A stretch of DNA of 64,000 bases from Actinoplanes octamycinicus (GTDB taxonomy: Bacteria > Actinomycetota > Actinomycetes > Mycobacteriales > Micromonosporaceae), in assembly GCF_014205225.1 (NCBI RefSeq), contig NZ_JACHNB010000001.1, positions 6,243,501-6,307,500 of the forward strand. The letters run 5' to 3'. Positions 8,751-15,780 of the stretch are shown here, in pieces. Under the pieces are notes generated by a model that saw nothing but the letters and a program-made list of their open reading frames with translations, was not told the origin of the DNA and ran no database searches. A program made the position numbers and the translations under genes. Positions within the stretch are counted from its first letter, which is position 1. Every line of letters starts with the position of its first letter.

Positions 8751-9329
8751 TTACGCCGGCGCCTCCGCGGGCTGTGCGCGGATCACGGTGGTGACCAGCG
8801 TGGTGATCTGTTCGGTCGGGTCGAAGGCGGGGTCCGGCATCGCCAGGTCGTGCAGGACCACGCCGGTGTAGTGGTTCATGATGATCGGCGCGTCGCGCTC
8901 CGGATCGGTGGAGCCGGCGACCCGCAGCCAGGTCAGGAACCAGGCGTTGACCTGGGAGCCGGTGGCCAGCAACTGGGCGCGCAGCGCGGGGCGGATGCCG
9001 GCCTCGACGAGGATGGCGTACCGCGCGAGGGTCAGCGTGCGGAGCCGGCCGGTCGCCGCCTTGGCCGCGGTGACGAGCACCTGGGCGAGATCGTGGGGGG
9101 TCGTCGGATACATCCGTATCGCGATCTCCTCCCAGGCCTGCCGCTCACGGATGGCGAACCGCTCCACCACCGCGTCGAGCAGCGCGTCGCGGGTGCGGAA
9201 GTGGTTGGAGGCCGAGCCGGTCGGCAATCCGGCTTGGCTGTCGACGGCGCGATGGGTCAGCGCGTGGATGCCGCCCTCGCCGAGCAGGGTGATCGCCGCA
9301 TCCAGCAGTTGCTCACGCCGAGTCGTCAC
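8751..9329 (-). CDS. TetR-family repressor
   Basis: A 192-residue regulator. The N-terminal helix-turn-helix contains LLDAAITLLGEGG and GLPTGSASNHFRTRDALL. The divergent wording of the third helix (SASNHF rather than TxYxHF) is typical of one actinobacterial TetR subgroup. The C-terminal ligand domain begins with LTLARYAILVEAGIRP. The gene starts 45-66 bases from the divergent DUF6153 gene. The gap holds two identical-type palindromes, so it probably represses both itself and the neighbour. The small protein downstream shares its transcript. Confidence 0.9.
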   Translation of the reverse strand: MTTRREQLLDAAITLLGEGGIHALTHRAVDSQAGLPTGSASNHFRTRDALLDAVVERFAIRERQAWEEIAIRMYPTTPHDLAQVLVTAAKAATGRLRTLTLARYAILVEAGIRPALRAQLLATGSQVNAWFLTWLRVAGSTDPERDAPIIMNHYTGVVLHDLAMPDPAFDPTEQITTLVTTVIRAQPAEAPA

Positions 9330-9340
9330 CAGCGCAGCCT

Positions 9341-9375
9341 ACTACGAAAGTAGTCACCGGAACTACCATCGTAGT
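9341..9375. promoter_or_regulatory. Twin TetR operator between divergent genes
   Basis: Two copies of ACTACnnnnGTAGT (9341-9354 and 9362-9375) have perfect 5-base arms and 4-base spacers. Their centres are 21 bases apart, two helical turns, so two dimers could bind the same face. They sit just upstream of the TetR start at 9329. Confidence 0.75.
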
Positions 9376-9394
9376 GCCGATTCGCATGCGCGCT

Positions 9395-9826
9395 ATGGTG
9401 GGCGCCGTGATCAGCGCGGCGGCAACGATCGGGCGGGGTGCCCGGGCGCTGCTGTTGCTGTGCACGGTGTTCGGCCTGGCGCTGATGCACACCCTGGGAC
9501 ATTCCGGCGTACGCGTCGAGCACTCCGGTACCGCGGCGATGGCCACCATGTCGTCGGCCGCGATATCTCCTGTGGCTGCCGAGGCGACCGGCGCGTGCCC
9601 TGACGATCACTGCGACGGCCATGGGCACGTCGGTGTCTGGAGCGTGTGCCTGGCCGTTCTCGGCGGGCTCGCGGTCGTCATCCTGCTGGCGATGGCTCTG
9701 CTGGCCGTCACCCGCCCGGGCACGCCGGCACGGGGTTTCCAGGGATCGCGACGGCGAACGACCAGAGCGCCCCCGGCCGTCCGTACCGGATTGACCCTCG
9801 CGTCGACAGCGGTGCTGCGCATATAG
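9395..9826 (+). CDS. DUF6153-family membrane protein
   Basis: A 143-residue protein with two hydrophobic segments: LLLLCTVFGLALMHTLGH near the N-terminus and VCLAVLGGLAVVILLAMALL in the middle. His residues occur between them (DDHCDGHGH). The motif of a helix ending in MHxLGH and the position just before DUF305 genes fit the DUF6153 family, whose function is not known. A GTG at 9374 would give a longer product but lies inside the twin operator, so the ATG at 9395 is preferred. The gene is probably the first of a cluster with the two DUF305 genes and is likely repressed by the adjacent TetR. Confidence 0.65.
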   Translation: MVGAVISAAATIGRGARALLLLCTVFGLALMHTLGHSGVRVEHSGTAAMATMSSAAISPVAAEATGACPDDHCDGHGHVGVWSVCLAVLGGLAVVILLAMALLAVTRPGTPARGFQGSRRRTTRAPPAVRTGLTLASTAVLRI

Positions 9827-9904
9827 GAGGCATCCCTCGGTCCCTCACGGACCGCCAGGGCTCTTCCGCGTGAACCCGTTTTCCTGTCGAAAGGTCAATC
9901 TCCG

Positions 9905-10564
9905 ATGTTGCGTAGCACCATGCTGTCTTCCCCCGCCTGGCGCCGTGGCCTGCTGGCCGGCGCCGCGCTGAGCGCCGCGCTCGCCGTCTCCGCCTGCGGC
10001 GGCAGCGACTCCTCGTCGGACTCCGGCATGAACCACGGCGGCATGACGCCGGCCGCGACCGCCTCCGCGGCGGCGCCGGCGACGTTCAACGACGCCGACG
10101 TGATGTTCGCGAGCATGATGATCCCGCACCACCAGCAGGCCGTGGAGATGGCGGCGCTGGCCGACGGCCGCGCCGCCGGCACCGAGGTCAAGGACCTCGC
10201 TGGCAAGATCAAGGCCGCTCAGCAGCCGGAGATCGACACGATGAGCCGGTGGCTGACCGCCTGGGGCCACCCGATGCCGGCCACGACCGCCTCCGGTATG
10301 CCCGGCATGTCGGGCATGGAGCACGGCTCGATGCCCGGCATCATGTCGCAGGCTGACATGGACAAGCTGACCGCGGCCAAGGGCGCCGCGTTCGACAAGC
10401 AGTTCCTCACCATGATGATCAGCCACCACGAGGGCGCCATCACGATGGCCCAGCAGGAGGTGGCGCAGGGCTCCGACCCGGACGCCAAGGCTCTCGCCCA
10501 GAACATCATCACTGCTCAGCAGGCCGAGATCACCACGATGAAGGGCCTGCTCGGCAAGCTCTGA
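9905..10564 (+). CDS. DUF305 lipoprotein (copy 1)
   Basis: A 219-residue exported lipoprotein. A signal peptide ends at the lipobox LAVSAC (Cys about residue 31). It is followed by a Ser/Met/His-rich linker and a DUF305 (ferritin-like four-helix) domain with MIPHHQQAVEMA and, in its second half, MISHHEGAITMAQQE. These two MxxHHxxAxxM motifs define the family and look like metal-binding sites. DUF305 proteins are often found near copper-handling genes, though their activity is unproven. Met-rich GMPGMSGMEHGSMPG lies between the two motifs. It lies 78 bases after DUF6153 and ends at a strong terminator. Confidence 0.9.
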   Translation: MLRSTMLSSPAWRRGLLAGAALSAALAVSACGGSDSSSDSGMNHGGMTPAATASAAAPATFNDADVMFASMMIPHHQQAVEMAALADGRAAGTEVKDLAGKIKAAQQPEIDTMSRWLTAWGHPMPATTASGMPGMSGMEHGSMPGIMSQADMDKLTAAKGAAFDKQFLTMMISHHEGAITMAQQEVAQGSDPDAKALAQNIITAQQAEITTMKGLLGKL

Positions 10565-10581
10565 TCCACCCGCCCACGCCG

Positions 10582-10613
10582 CAGGGTGCGCCCGTAGCCA
10601 CGGGCGCACCCTG
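10582..10613. terminator. Strong hairpin after DUF305 copy 1
   Basis: A perfect 14-base stem (CAGGGTGCGCCCGT and its complement) closes a 4-base AGCC loop, 18 bases after the first DUF305 stop codon. No U-tract follows, as is usual in high-GC actinobacteria. It would separate, or attenuate into, the second DUF305 gene. Confidence 0.75.
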
Positions 10614-10643
10614 GGGCGTCACCTGAAAGGTTCGCCGAACGTC

Positions 10644-11279
10644 ATGACCCCTCCCTCAGCGCCTCCCGCCCGTTGGCGCCGTGGCCTGCTTGCCGGCGCT
10701 GCCGTCTGCGCCGTTCTCGTATCGTCCGGCTGTGGCGACACGACCACCGCCGATCCGGGCCCGACGAGCACCGCTAGCCCGGCCGGGGCGGGAACGTCAG
10801 CGAACACGGCCGTCAACGACGCCGACATCGCCTTCGCCCGGCAGATGATCCCGCACCACCAGTCGGCCGTCGCCATGGCAGAGCTGGCCACCGGGCACGT
10901 CGGCGACCCCCGGGTGGCCGATCTCGCCGGCCGGATCCAGGCGGCGCAGCAGCCCGAGATCGACACGCTGAACCACTGGCTCGCCAGGTGGGGCAAGCCC
11001 ATGCCGAGCGCGAGCGGCGAGGCGATGGAAGGCATGGAACACGGCGAGATGGCCGGCATCGACGAACTCGACGTGACGGCGCTGATGAACGCCAAGGGCA
11101 CGCCGTGGGACAAGGAGTTCCTGGCGGTGATGGTCAAACACCATGAGGCCGCCGTCATGATGGCTCAGCAGGAACTCGCCCAGGGCGCCAACTCGGATGC
11201 CACGACTCTCGCGCAGAAGATCATCACTGATCAGCAGGCGCAGATCACCGAGATGAGGCAGCTCCGCGCCCAGTTGTAG
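10644..11279 (+). CDS. DUF305 lipoprotein (copy 2)
   Basis: A 211-residue lipoprotein that is a diverged paralogue of the preceding gene. The signal peptide ends in a lipobox (LVSSGC, Cys about residue 30). The DUF305 domain has MIPHHQSAVAMAELA and MVKHHEAAVMMAQQE. The Met-rich linker between the motifs is shorter than in copy 1. The alignment of the two copies along their whole length shows a tandem duplication that has since diverged. The hairpin between the two genes means copy 2 may depend on readthrough or on its own promoter in the 30-base gap. Confidence 0.9.
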   Translation: MTPPSAPPARWRRGLLAGAAVCAVLVSSGCGDTTTADPGPTSTASPAGAGTSANTAVNDADIAFARQMIPHHQSAVAMAELATGHVGDPRVADLAGRIQAAQQPEIDTLNHWLARWGKPMPSASGEAMEGMEHGEMAGIDELDVTALMNAKGTPWDKEFLAVMVKHHEAAVMMAQQELAQGANSDATTLAQKIITDQQAQITEMRQLRAQL

Positions 11280-11319
11280 GTCTGTCGAGCCGCCAGCCTG
11301 GCTGGTGGCGCTTCGGGAG

Positions 11320-11787
11320 TCAGCGGGTGGTGCGGCTGGTCCGCCTCCGGATCCGGCGGTAACCGTGCAGCACCAGATCGGTGAGCGCGACCGCGGCGAA
11401 GGCCCAGCCGGCGACCCGCAGCCACCAGTTCGGGTTACCCGCGGCGAAGCCGAGACCGACGACGACGTACGCGAGATCCACCCACCACGCGAACAGCCCT
11501 CGGCCGCCGGGATCGGGGGTCAGCTGCCGGAACGGATCCCTGCCGATCGCGCTGGTGAAGGCGGCGCCCAGCTGCGTTCGACTGAAAACACCACGCTCTA
11601 CGGCGTCGGCGACGGTCGGCAGCACACCGGCCACACTGGCCAGTTCGGCCTCGGTGAGCGTCGCCACCAAGGGGCGTGGCGGCCCGGTGTGCAGGACCAG
11701 CTCGACCATCCCGCCGGTGCGCCGGGAGACACCCCAGACATCGGCTGGTCTTTCGTCCTGGCGATGGCGATCGACGTGGTCCGACAC
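11320..11787 (-). CDS. Hypothetical membrane protein
   Basis: A 155-residue protein of unknown family. The first ~85 residues are soluble, with a helical segment LTEAELASVAGVLPTVADAV and a GVFSRTQLGAAF stretch. Two predicted membrane helices follow (WWVDLAYVVVGLGFAA and WLRVAGWAFAAVALTDLVL), and the tail is strongly basic (RRIRRRTSRTTR), which places it inside the cell. It begins with GTG. It converges on the DUF305 copy 2 gene, and nothing links it to a pathway. Confidence 0.6.
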   Translation of the reverse strand: MSDHVDRHRQDERPADVWGVSRRTGGMVELVLHTGPPRPLVATLTEAELASVAGVLPTVADAVERGVFSRTQLGAAFTSAIGRDPFRQLTPDPGGRGLFAWWVDLAYVVVGLGFAAGNPNWWLRVAGWAFAAVALTDLVLHGYRRIRRRTSRTTR

Positions 11788-11925
11788 GATCGAAGACTAG
11801 CGGCACGCGGCAACGGGCACCGACCGGTCGGCGTGGCTCGCCTGACGGGTGTGCGGGACAGCGGTGCTGGCGCCGAGCGCACAGACTGAACAGTGCCCAT
11901 TGTCGGCGATGCATGGGGGCGCGCT

Positions 11926-12648
11926 GTGCGAAGACTACTGACAGGTCTGGTCGTGCTGGTGTCGGTCGTAACCGCCGGCTGCACGGGGTCGCCGGCCGAA
12001 CCGGCTGCCAGCTCGGCGGCGTCCAGCGTGACGGCGGTGCCGGTGACTTCCGGTGTGGCGGCCACGCCCGCGGCGTCCGCGTCGGTCACCGCGTCCCCGA
12101 AGGCGGAGCGCACCCTCGCCTATCCGGGCATGACCTATCGGGGACGGCTGCCGATCTGCCCCCTGCTGGACCAGGATGCCTTGGTGCCCGCCGTGTACAG
12201 CGCGCGCGGAGAGGTGCAGACGGACGACGGCTTCGGGAGTGCCGACGGGTCCGGCATGGAGTGCAAGCTCTCGTTCGGCGGCGAGGCGTACGGAGGCATC
12301 CGGATGTTGATCTGGGTGCACCCGGGCGTGCGGGGCGCGAAGCGCGACTACGACATGCGTCGTGCCGAGATGACGGATCTGCCGTGGTCCGGGACGCGCG
12401 GCGCGGTCACAGGTCTGGGCACGAGGGCGTACGGGGAGTACCAGCCGGTGTCGCCGTCCAGCCCGGGAGTGCGCATCCAGCCGGGGCGCCGGTGGTACCT
12501 GCTGCTGCAGCACGACAACCTGGTCATGCACGTCTTCATCGACGTGCTGCGGCCGATGGGCACCAAGTTCCCGGAGAGCGACCGGGCGTTCCAGAAGAAG
12601 CTCCGGCAGGCGCTCACCGCGACCTTGGCCAACCTGCGGGCACGCTAG
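11926..12648 (+). CDS. Secreted lipoprotein, DUF3558-like
   Basis: A 240-residue lipoprotein. A short basic N-terminus and a hydrophobic stretch end in the lipobox VVTAGC (Cys about residue 18 from this start). A Ser/Ala/Thr/Val-rich linker of about 45 residues follows. The folded domain contains two Cys (PICPLLD and MECKLSF) likely to pair, and ends with a helix. The two-Cys pattern and size resemble DUF3558-type actinobacterial lipoproteins of unknown function. GTG at 11926 gives a compact signal peptide; GTG at 11893 is an in-frame alternative. It converges directly on the next gene, with a 11-base gap. Confidence 0.65.
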   Translation: MRRLLTGLVVLVSVVTAGCTGSPAEPAASSAASSVTAVPVTSGVAATPAASASVTASPKAERTLAYPGMTYRGRLPICPLLDQDALVPAVYSARGEVQTDDGFGSADGSGMECKLSFGGEAYGGIRMLIWVHPGVRGAKRDYDMRRAEMTDLPWSGTRGAVTGLGTRAYGEYQPVSPSSPGVRIQPGRRWYLLLQHDNLVMHVFIDVLRPMGTKFPESDRAFQKKLRQALTATLANLRAR

Positions 12649-12659
12649 GCGCTGCTCGG

Positions 12660-13535
12660 TCAGAGACCGGGCTTGGCCTGGTCAGCGGGCTGTTCGGCGT
12701 CGGGCTCGGGGTGTGCCGGGGCGGTCCAGCTGGCCAGCAGCCGCAGCAGCTCGTGGGTCGAGCTGCCGACCGGAGCGGTGTACGTCACCAGCACCTGGTC
12801 GGCCTCGCCGGGCAGCGCCAGCGTCTCGTACCCGAACTCCATCTCACCGACCAGGGGATGGCGGATCACCTTGGTCCCGGAGGTCTTCTCCCGCACCCGC
12901 TGAGCCGCCCACAGCCGGGCGAAATCGGGGCTGGCGATCGACAGCTCGCCGATCATCGCGGCGAGCAGCGGATCACCCGGGTGCCGGCCGGCGTCGAGGT
13001 GCAGGAACGCGACCGTGTCGGCGGCCACCGCCTCCCACTGCGGGTAGAGGGTGCGCGCGGCCGGGTCGAGGAAAGTTTGCCGGGCGATGTTGCGCCGCTC
13101 CAGCGGCCAGGTGCTGAAGCCGTTGACGGCGTCACCCAGCGCGTTGAAGGCGAGCACGTCCATCCGCCGGCCGAGGACGAACGCCGGCACGGTCTCCATC
13201 AGGTCCAGCAGCAGCTGGACCCCGGGACGCACGCCGCGCAGCGCGCATGCGGCGGGGCGGGGGCGGGCCAGGTTGAACAGGTGCTGCCGCTCGACGCGGT
13301 CGAGGCCGAGGACCCGGGCGATGGAGTCCAGCACGGCATCCGAGACGTTGCGGCTGCGGCCCTGTTCCAGGCGGATGTAGTAGTCCGGGCTCACCCCGGC
13401 CAGCTGCGCCAGCTCCTCCCGGCGCAGCCCCGGAACCCGGCGCCGGCCGAACACCGGCAGGCCCACCTGCTCCGGCCGGATGGCGGCCCGCCGCGCGCGC
13501 AGGAACGCTCCGATCTCTGACTCCCGGACGCTCAT
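12660..13535 (-). CDS. MmyB-type XRE transcriptional regulator (copy 2)
   Basis: A 291-residue regulator with the N-terminal GLRREELAQLAGVSPDYYIR helix-turn-helix and EQGRSRNVSD. The MmyB ligand domain follows, with LFNLAR, VLAFNALG, FLDPAAR and VTYTAPVGSSTHELL. The C-terminal tail is acidic and Pro-rich. It diverges from an SDR gene at 13640 across a 104-base gap holding a small palindrome (13573-13585), so it probably controls that gene. Paralogue of the regulators at 3.1, 39.9 and 44.6 kb. Confidence 0.9.
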   Translation of the reverse strand: MSVRESEIGAFLRARRAAIRPEQVGLPVFGRRRVPGLRREELAQLAGVSPDYYIRLEQGRSRNVSDAVLDSIARVLGLDRVERQHLFNLARPRPAACALRGVRPGVQLLLDLMETVPAFVLGRRMDVLAFNALGDAVNGFSTWPLERRNIARQTFLDPAARTLYPQWEAVAADTVAFLHLDAGRHPGDPLLAAMIGELSIASPDFARLWAAQRVREKTSGTKVIRHPLVGEMEFGYETLALPGEADQVLVTYTAPVGSSTHELLRLLASWTAPAHPEPDAEQPADQAKPGL

Positions 13536-13572
13536 GACGATCATTCTGCCTCGCGCCGCCGGCCGTAACGTA

Positions 13573-13585
13573 GGTCTGTCAGACC
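13573..13585. promoter_or_regulatory. Candidate operator between XRE copy 2 and SDR
   Basis: GGTCTG-T-CAGACC is a perfect 6-base-arm palindrome, flanked on both sides by GTAACG direct repeats (13564-13569 and 13589-13594). It lies midway between the divergent starts at 13535 and 13640. Confidence 0.5.
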
Positions 13586-13639
13586 CAGGTAACGACGCGC
13601 CCCTGCCCACCGGGCGCGAACCCGCTGACGCTTGTCGGC

Positions 13640-14401
13640 ATGAACAGCTACGACCTGCAGAACCGCACCGCCGTCATCACCGGAGCCGCCAGCGGCATCG
13701 GCGCCGCCACCGCCGAACTGGTCGCCGCCGCCGGCGCCCGGGTGGCGCTGCTGGCCCGCCGTCGCGACCGTCTCGACGAGCTGGCCGCCAAGATCCGAGC
13801 CGCGGGTGGCACCGCGCTGGCAGTGCCGGCCGACATCACCGACGCCGCCGCGGTGAACGCGGCGGCCGAACAGGTCACCGCGGCGTTCGGGCCCGCCGAC
13901 CTGATCGTCAACGCCGCCGGGGTGATGCTGCCGAACCCGATCGCCGACGGCCGCGACGACGAGTGGGCCCGCATGATCGACACCAATCTGACCGGCACGC
14001 TGCGCGTCATCCGCGCCTTCCTGCCGGGCCTGCGGGCCGCCGCGTCCGCCGGCCGGACCGCCGATCTGGTGAACGTCTCCTCCATCGCCGCGCATGCGAT
14101 GTTCCCGACCTTCGCCGTCTACGCGGCGACGAAGGCCGGCGTCACGCAGCTCTCCGCGGCGCTGCGCACCGAACTGGGCTCGGAGATGGTCCGGGTGACG
14201 AACATCGAACCCGGCCTCACCGACACCGAACTGAGCGGGCACATCGACAACACCGAGATCGCCGGTCGGGTGGGGGAGATGTACCAGGTGCTGCCGGCGC
14301 TGCGCTCCGAGGACGTCGCCGACCTCGTGGCGTACACCGTCTCCCGGCCCCGCCACGTCAACCTGCGCCAGGTGATCGTCCTGCCCACGCCGCAGGCCTG
14401 A
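13640..14401 (+). CDS. Short-chain dehydrogenase/reductase
   Basis: A 253-residue classical SDR. The cofactor motif TGAASGIG lies at residues ~14-21. An Arg pair after the second strand (LLARRRDR) favours NADP(H). Further motifs are VNAAGVM near 94, NVSSIAAH near 148 (catalytic Ser), and YAATK near 161 (catalytic Tyr and Lys). NAAG is a variant of the usual NNAG. This length is the standard for reductases such as serine or 3-oxoacyl types, but the substrate is not evident. It is divergent from the MmyB-type regulator at 13535 and likely its target. A bidirectional terminator follows at 14448. Confidence 0.9.
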   Translation: MNSYDLQNRTAVITGAASGIGAATAELVAAAGARVALLARRRDRLDELAAKIRAAGGTALAVPADITDAAAVNAAAEQVTAAFGPADLIVNAAGVMLPNPIADGRDDEWARMIDTNLTGTLRVIRAFLPGLRAAASAGRTADLVNVSSIAAHAMFPTFAVYAATKAGVTQLSAALRTELGSEMVRVTNIEPGLTDTELSGHIDNTEIAGRVGEMYQVLPALRSEDVADLVAYTVSRPRHVNLRQVIVLPTPQA

Positions 14402-14447
14402 GTCCGGCAGGTCCCGCAGCCGCGGGGATCCGGCTTCGGCGCGCACG

Positions 14448-14476
14448 CCGCGGCGGCCATGTGATGGCCGCCGCGG
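14448..14476. terminator. Bidirectional terminator between SDR and NlpC/P60 genes
   Basis: A perfect 13-base stem (CCGCGGCGGCCAT and its complement) closes a GTG loop between two convergent genes, 47 bases after the SDR stop and 16 bases from the NlpC/P60 stop. Confidence 0.75.
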
Positions 14477-14491
14477 ACGTCGTGCCCGGGG

Positions 14492-15127
14492 TCAGACCAG
14501 GCGCCTGACCACGTAGCTCTTGCCCCAGATCTTCTGCTTGGTGACCGTCTTGCCGGTCCGCGGGGCCGCCCACATCTTGCCGCCGCCGGCGTAGATGCCG
14601 GCGTGCGTGCCGTAGGAGCCGCTGCGGATGATGATCAGGTCACCGGGCCGCGCCTTGGACTTGGCCACGGCCTTGCCGTACCGCTGCTGCAGGTTCGCCT
14701 TGTGCGGCAGCTTCTTGCCGACCGCCTTCTTGTAGACGTACAGGGTGAAGCCGGAGCAGTCGAACCGCTTCGGTCCGGCGGCGCCGAACAGGTAGCGCTT
14801 GCCCTTGTGCTTGGCGGCCTCCGTGATGACCCGGTTGCCGGCCAGCTGTGCCTTGGCGGCCGCGTTGACGGTGCCGGTGGTCCGGATCGCCACCGCGCTG
14901 ACCTGCGGCATCGCCCGGGCGGCGGCGAGATTCGACGCTGTCGGGGCGGCGTGCAACGCCTGCGGTGCGGCGTGCAACGCCTGCGGCGCGGCTTTCAACG
15001 CGGGCGGGGCGGCGGAGACCGACTGTGGTGTACCGAGCCCGCCGGCGAGAAGGCCGAGGCCGACGGACAGGGCGACAGTGCCGGTTCCCAGGGTACGGGC
15101 GGGCCGGCTCGAGGTGCTTACGCGCAC
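14492..15127 (-). CDS. Secreted NlpC/P60 peptidoglycan endopeptidase
   Basis: A 211-residue exported cell-wall hydrolase. The signal peptide (LSVGLGLLAGGLG core) ends near residue 40, after SVSAA. A short Ala/Pro/His repeat region (APQALHA repeated) follows. The C-terminal NlpC/P60 domain has the catalytic Cys124 in RFDCSGFTLYV and His175 in GTHAGIYAGG. Family members cut peptide stems of peptidoglycan and are used in growth, germination or resuscitation. A GTG start is supported by GGAGGG about 11 bases upstream. The gene lies directly behind a c-di-AMP riboswitch, as many actinobacterial cell-wall hydrolases do, so its expression should fall or rise with c-di-AMP. Confidence 0.92.
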   Translation of the reverse strand: MRVSTSSRPARTLGTGTVALSVGLGLLAGGLGTPQSVSAAPPALKAAPQALHAAPQALHAAPTASNLAAARAMPQVSAVAIRTTGTVNAAAKAQLAGNRVITEAAKHKGKRYLFGAAGPKRFDCSGFTLYVYKKAVGKKLPHKANLQQRYGKAVAKSKARPGDLIIIRSGSYGTHAGIYAGGGKMWAAPRTGKTVTKQKIWGKSYVVRRLV

Positions 15128-15137
15128 GGTGAAGGAA

Positions 15138-15302
15138 TCCCTCCGGCACGCCTGCGAGGTTAGCTGTCGGATTCGGGCGCGAAGGATTGCCCGGCCGCGG
15201 TACGCGGCTTCACCCCAAGGTCCTCCCGCCGGACCGCCGTGGACGGCGTGCCGGTCGGGGACCGATGTGTGGTTCCCCCGTCCCTGCCCCCGATTGCCTC
15301 AT
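15138..15302 (-). ncRNA. c-di-AMP (ydaO/yuaA-type) riboswitch
   Basis: Read on the minus strand, this leader shows the conserved blocks of the ydaO class in the right order. They are GGGGGCAGGGACGGGGGAAC near the 5' end, then TTGGGGTGAAGCCGCG, a variable GC hairpin, and the 3' block GCCCGAATCCGACAGCTAAC followed by CTCGCAGGCG and GGAGGGA. The 3' block matches the Bacillus ydaO element almost base for base. It ends about 10 bases before the GTG of the NlpC/P60 gene, and its last bases overlap that gene's ribosome binding site, so control could be at translation or by premature termination. The exact 5' boundary is approximate. Confidence 0.9.
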
Positions 15303-15702
15303 GACTCGTCATGCGGATGCGTACCTCCGGACCGGGGCAGGGCTCGGCGTGGTCCAGTCGGCACGATCGGCGAGCAGATGCCCGCCGCTCATCCTTGATA
15401 GCTCAGGTCGCGGCGACGGCTGCCCGCCGCCGACCTCACGAACGGTGATTGTCGCGGTGGCTGCTGTCCGGTTTGGAAGGGCGCTGCGAGGTTTGCCGAT
15501 ACGCACTGTGTCCGTCCGGTGGCTTACCGGTGATATTGATCTGTGAAAGGGAACACGGAGATCCCTGGGTCGTCGCTCTGCGTGGCCTCGATGATGGTCG
15601 TCCGATCCACCGCGTCCACCCGACGAACGGCGCGGCGATCCTGACCGATCGTCCGATCGGACCCTCGCGAGTGTGGTGTGGCAGTCAATCGAGGGGTGGC
15701 CC
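15303..15702. other. Intergenic stretch without recognisable gene
   Basis: About 400 bases between the riboswitch and the MFS promoter. Short frames occur on both strands, but none has a ribosome binding site, conserved motif or convincing codon use. It must hold the promoter of the riboswitch transcript, which I could not place. Confidence 0.4.
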
Positions 15703-15732
15703 TTGACCGCCAATACCCCCCGGGGGTAACAA
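15703..15732 (+). promoter_or_regulatory. Promoter of the MFS exporter gene
   Basis: TTGACC (15703-15708) and TAACAA (15727-15732) are spaced 18 bases apart. The first GC palindrome lies inside the spacer, a classic repressor position. Promoter call is by eye. Confidence 0.6.
15714..15728. promoter_or_regulatory. CsoR-type palindrome, site 1
   Basis: TACCCCCCGGGGGTA, an A/T-flanked run of C then G, sits between the -35 and -10 elements. This is the pattern bound by CsoR/RcnR/FrmR-family (DUF156) sensors of copper, nickel, formaldehyde or persulfide. Confidence 0.65.
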
Positions 15733-15749
15733 TAGCGCCGAACAACGGA

Positions 15750-15764
15750 TACCCCCTGGGGGTA
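15750..15764. promoter_or_regulatory. CsoR-type palindrome, site 2
   Basis: TACCCCCTGGGGGTA is a perfect palindrome around a central T. Its centre is 36 bases from site 1. It lies in the leader just before the AGGAGG ribosome binding site (15768-15773) of the MFS gene. Confidence 0.65.
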
Positions 15765-15780
15765 CTTAGGAGGTTCGGTC

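Noticed and set aside
11285..11311. Terminator between DUF305 copy 2 and the convergent membrane protein gene
   Set aside because: The candidate stem around GCCAGCCTGGCTGGTGGC is imperfect and the loop is too small to be convincing.
15187..15546. Plus-strand frame over the riboswitch region
   Set aside because: It crosses the conserved riboswitch blocks on the opposite strand and lacks a ribosome binding site and motifs.
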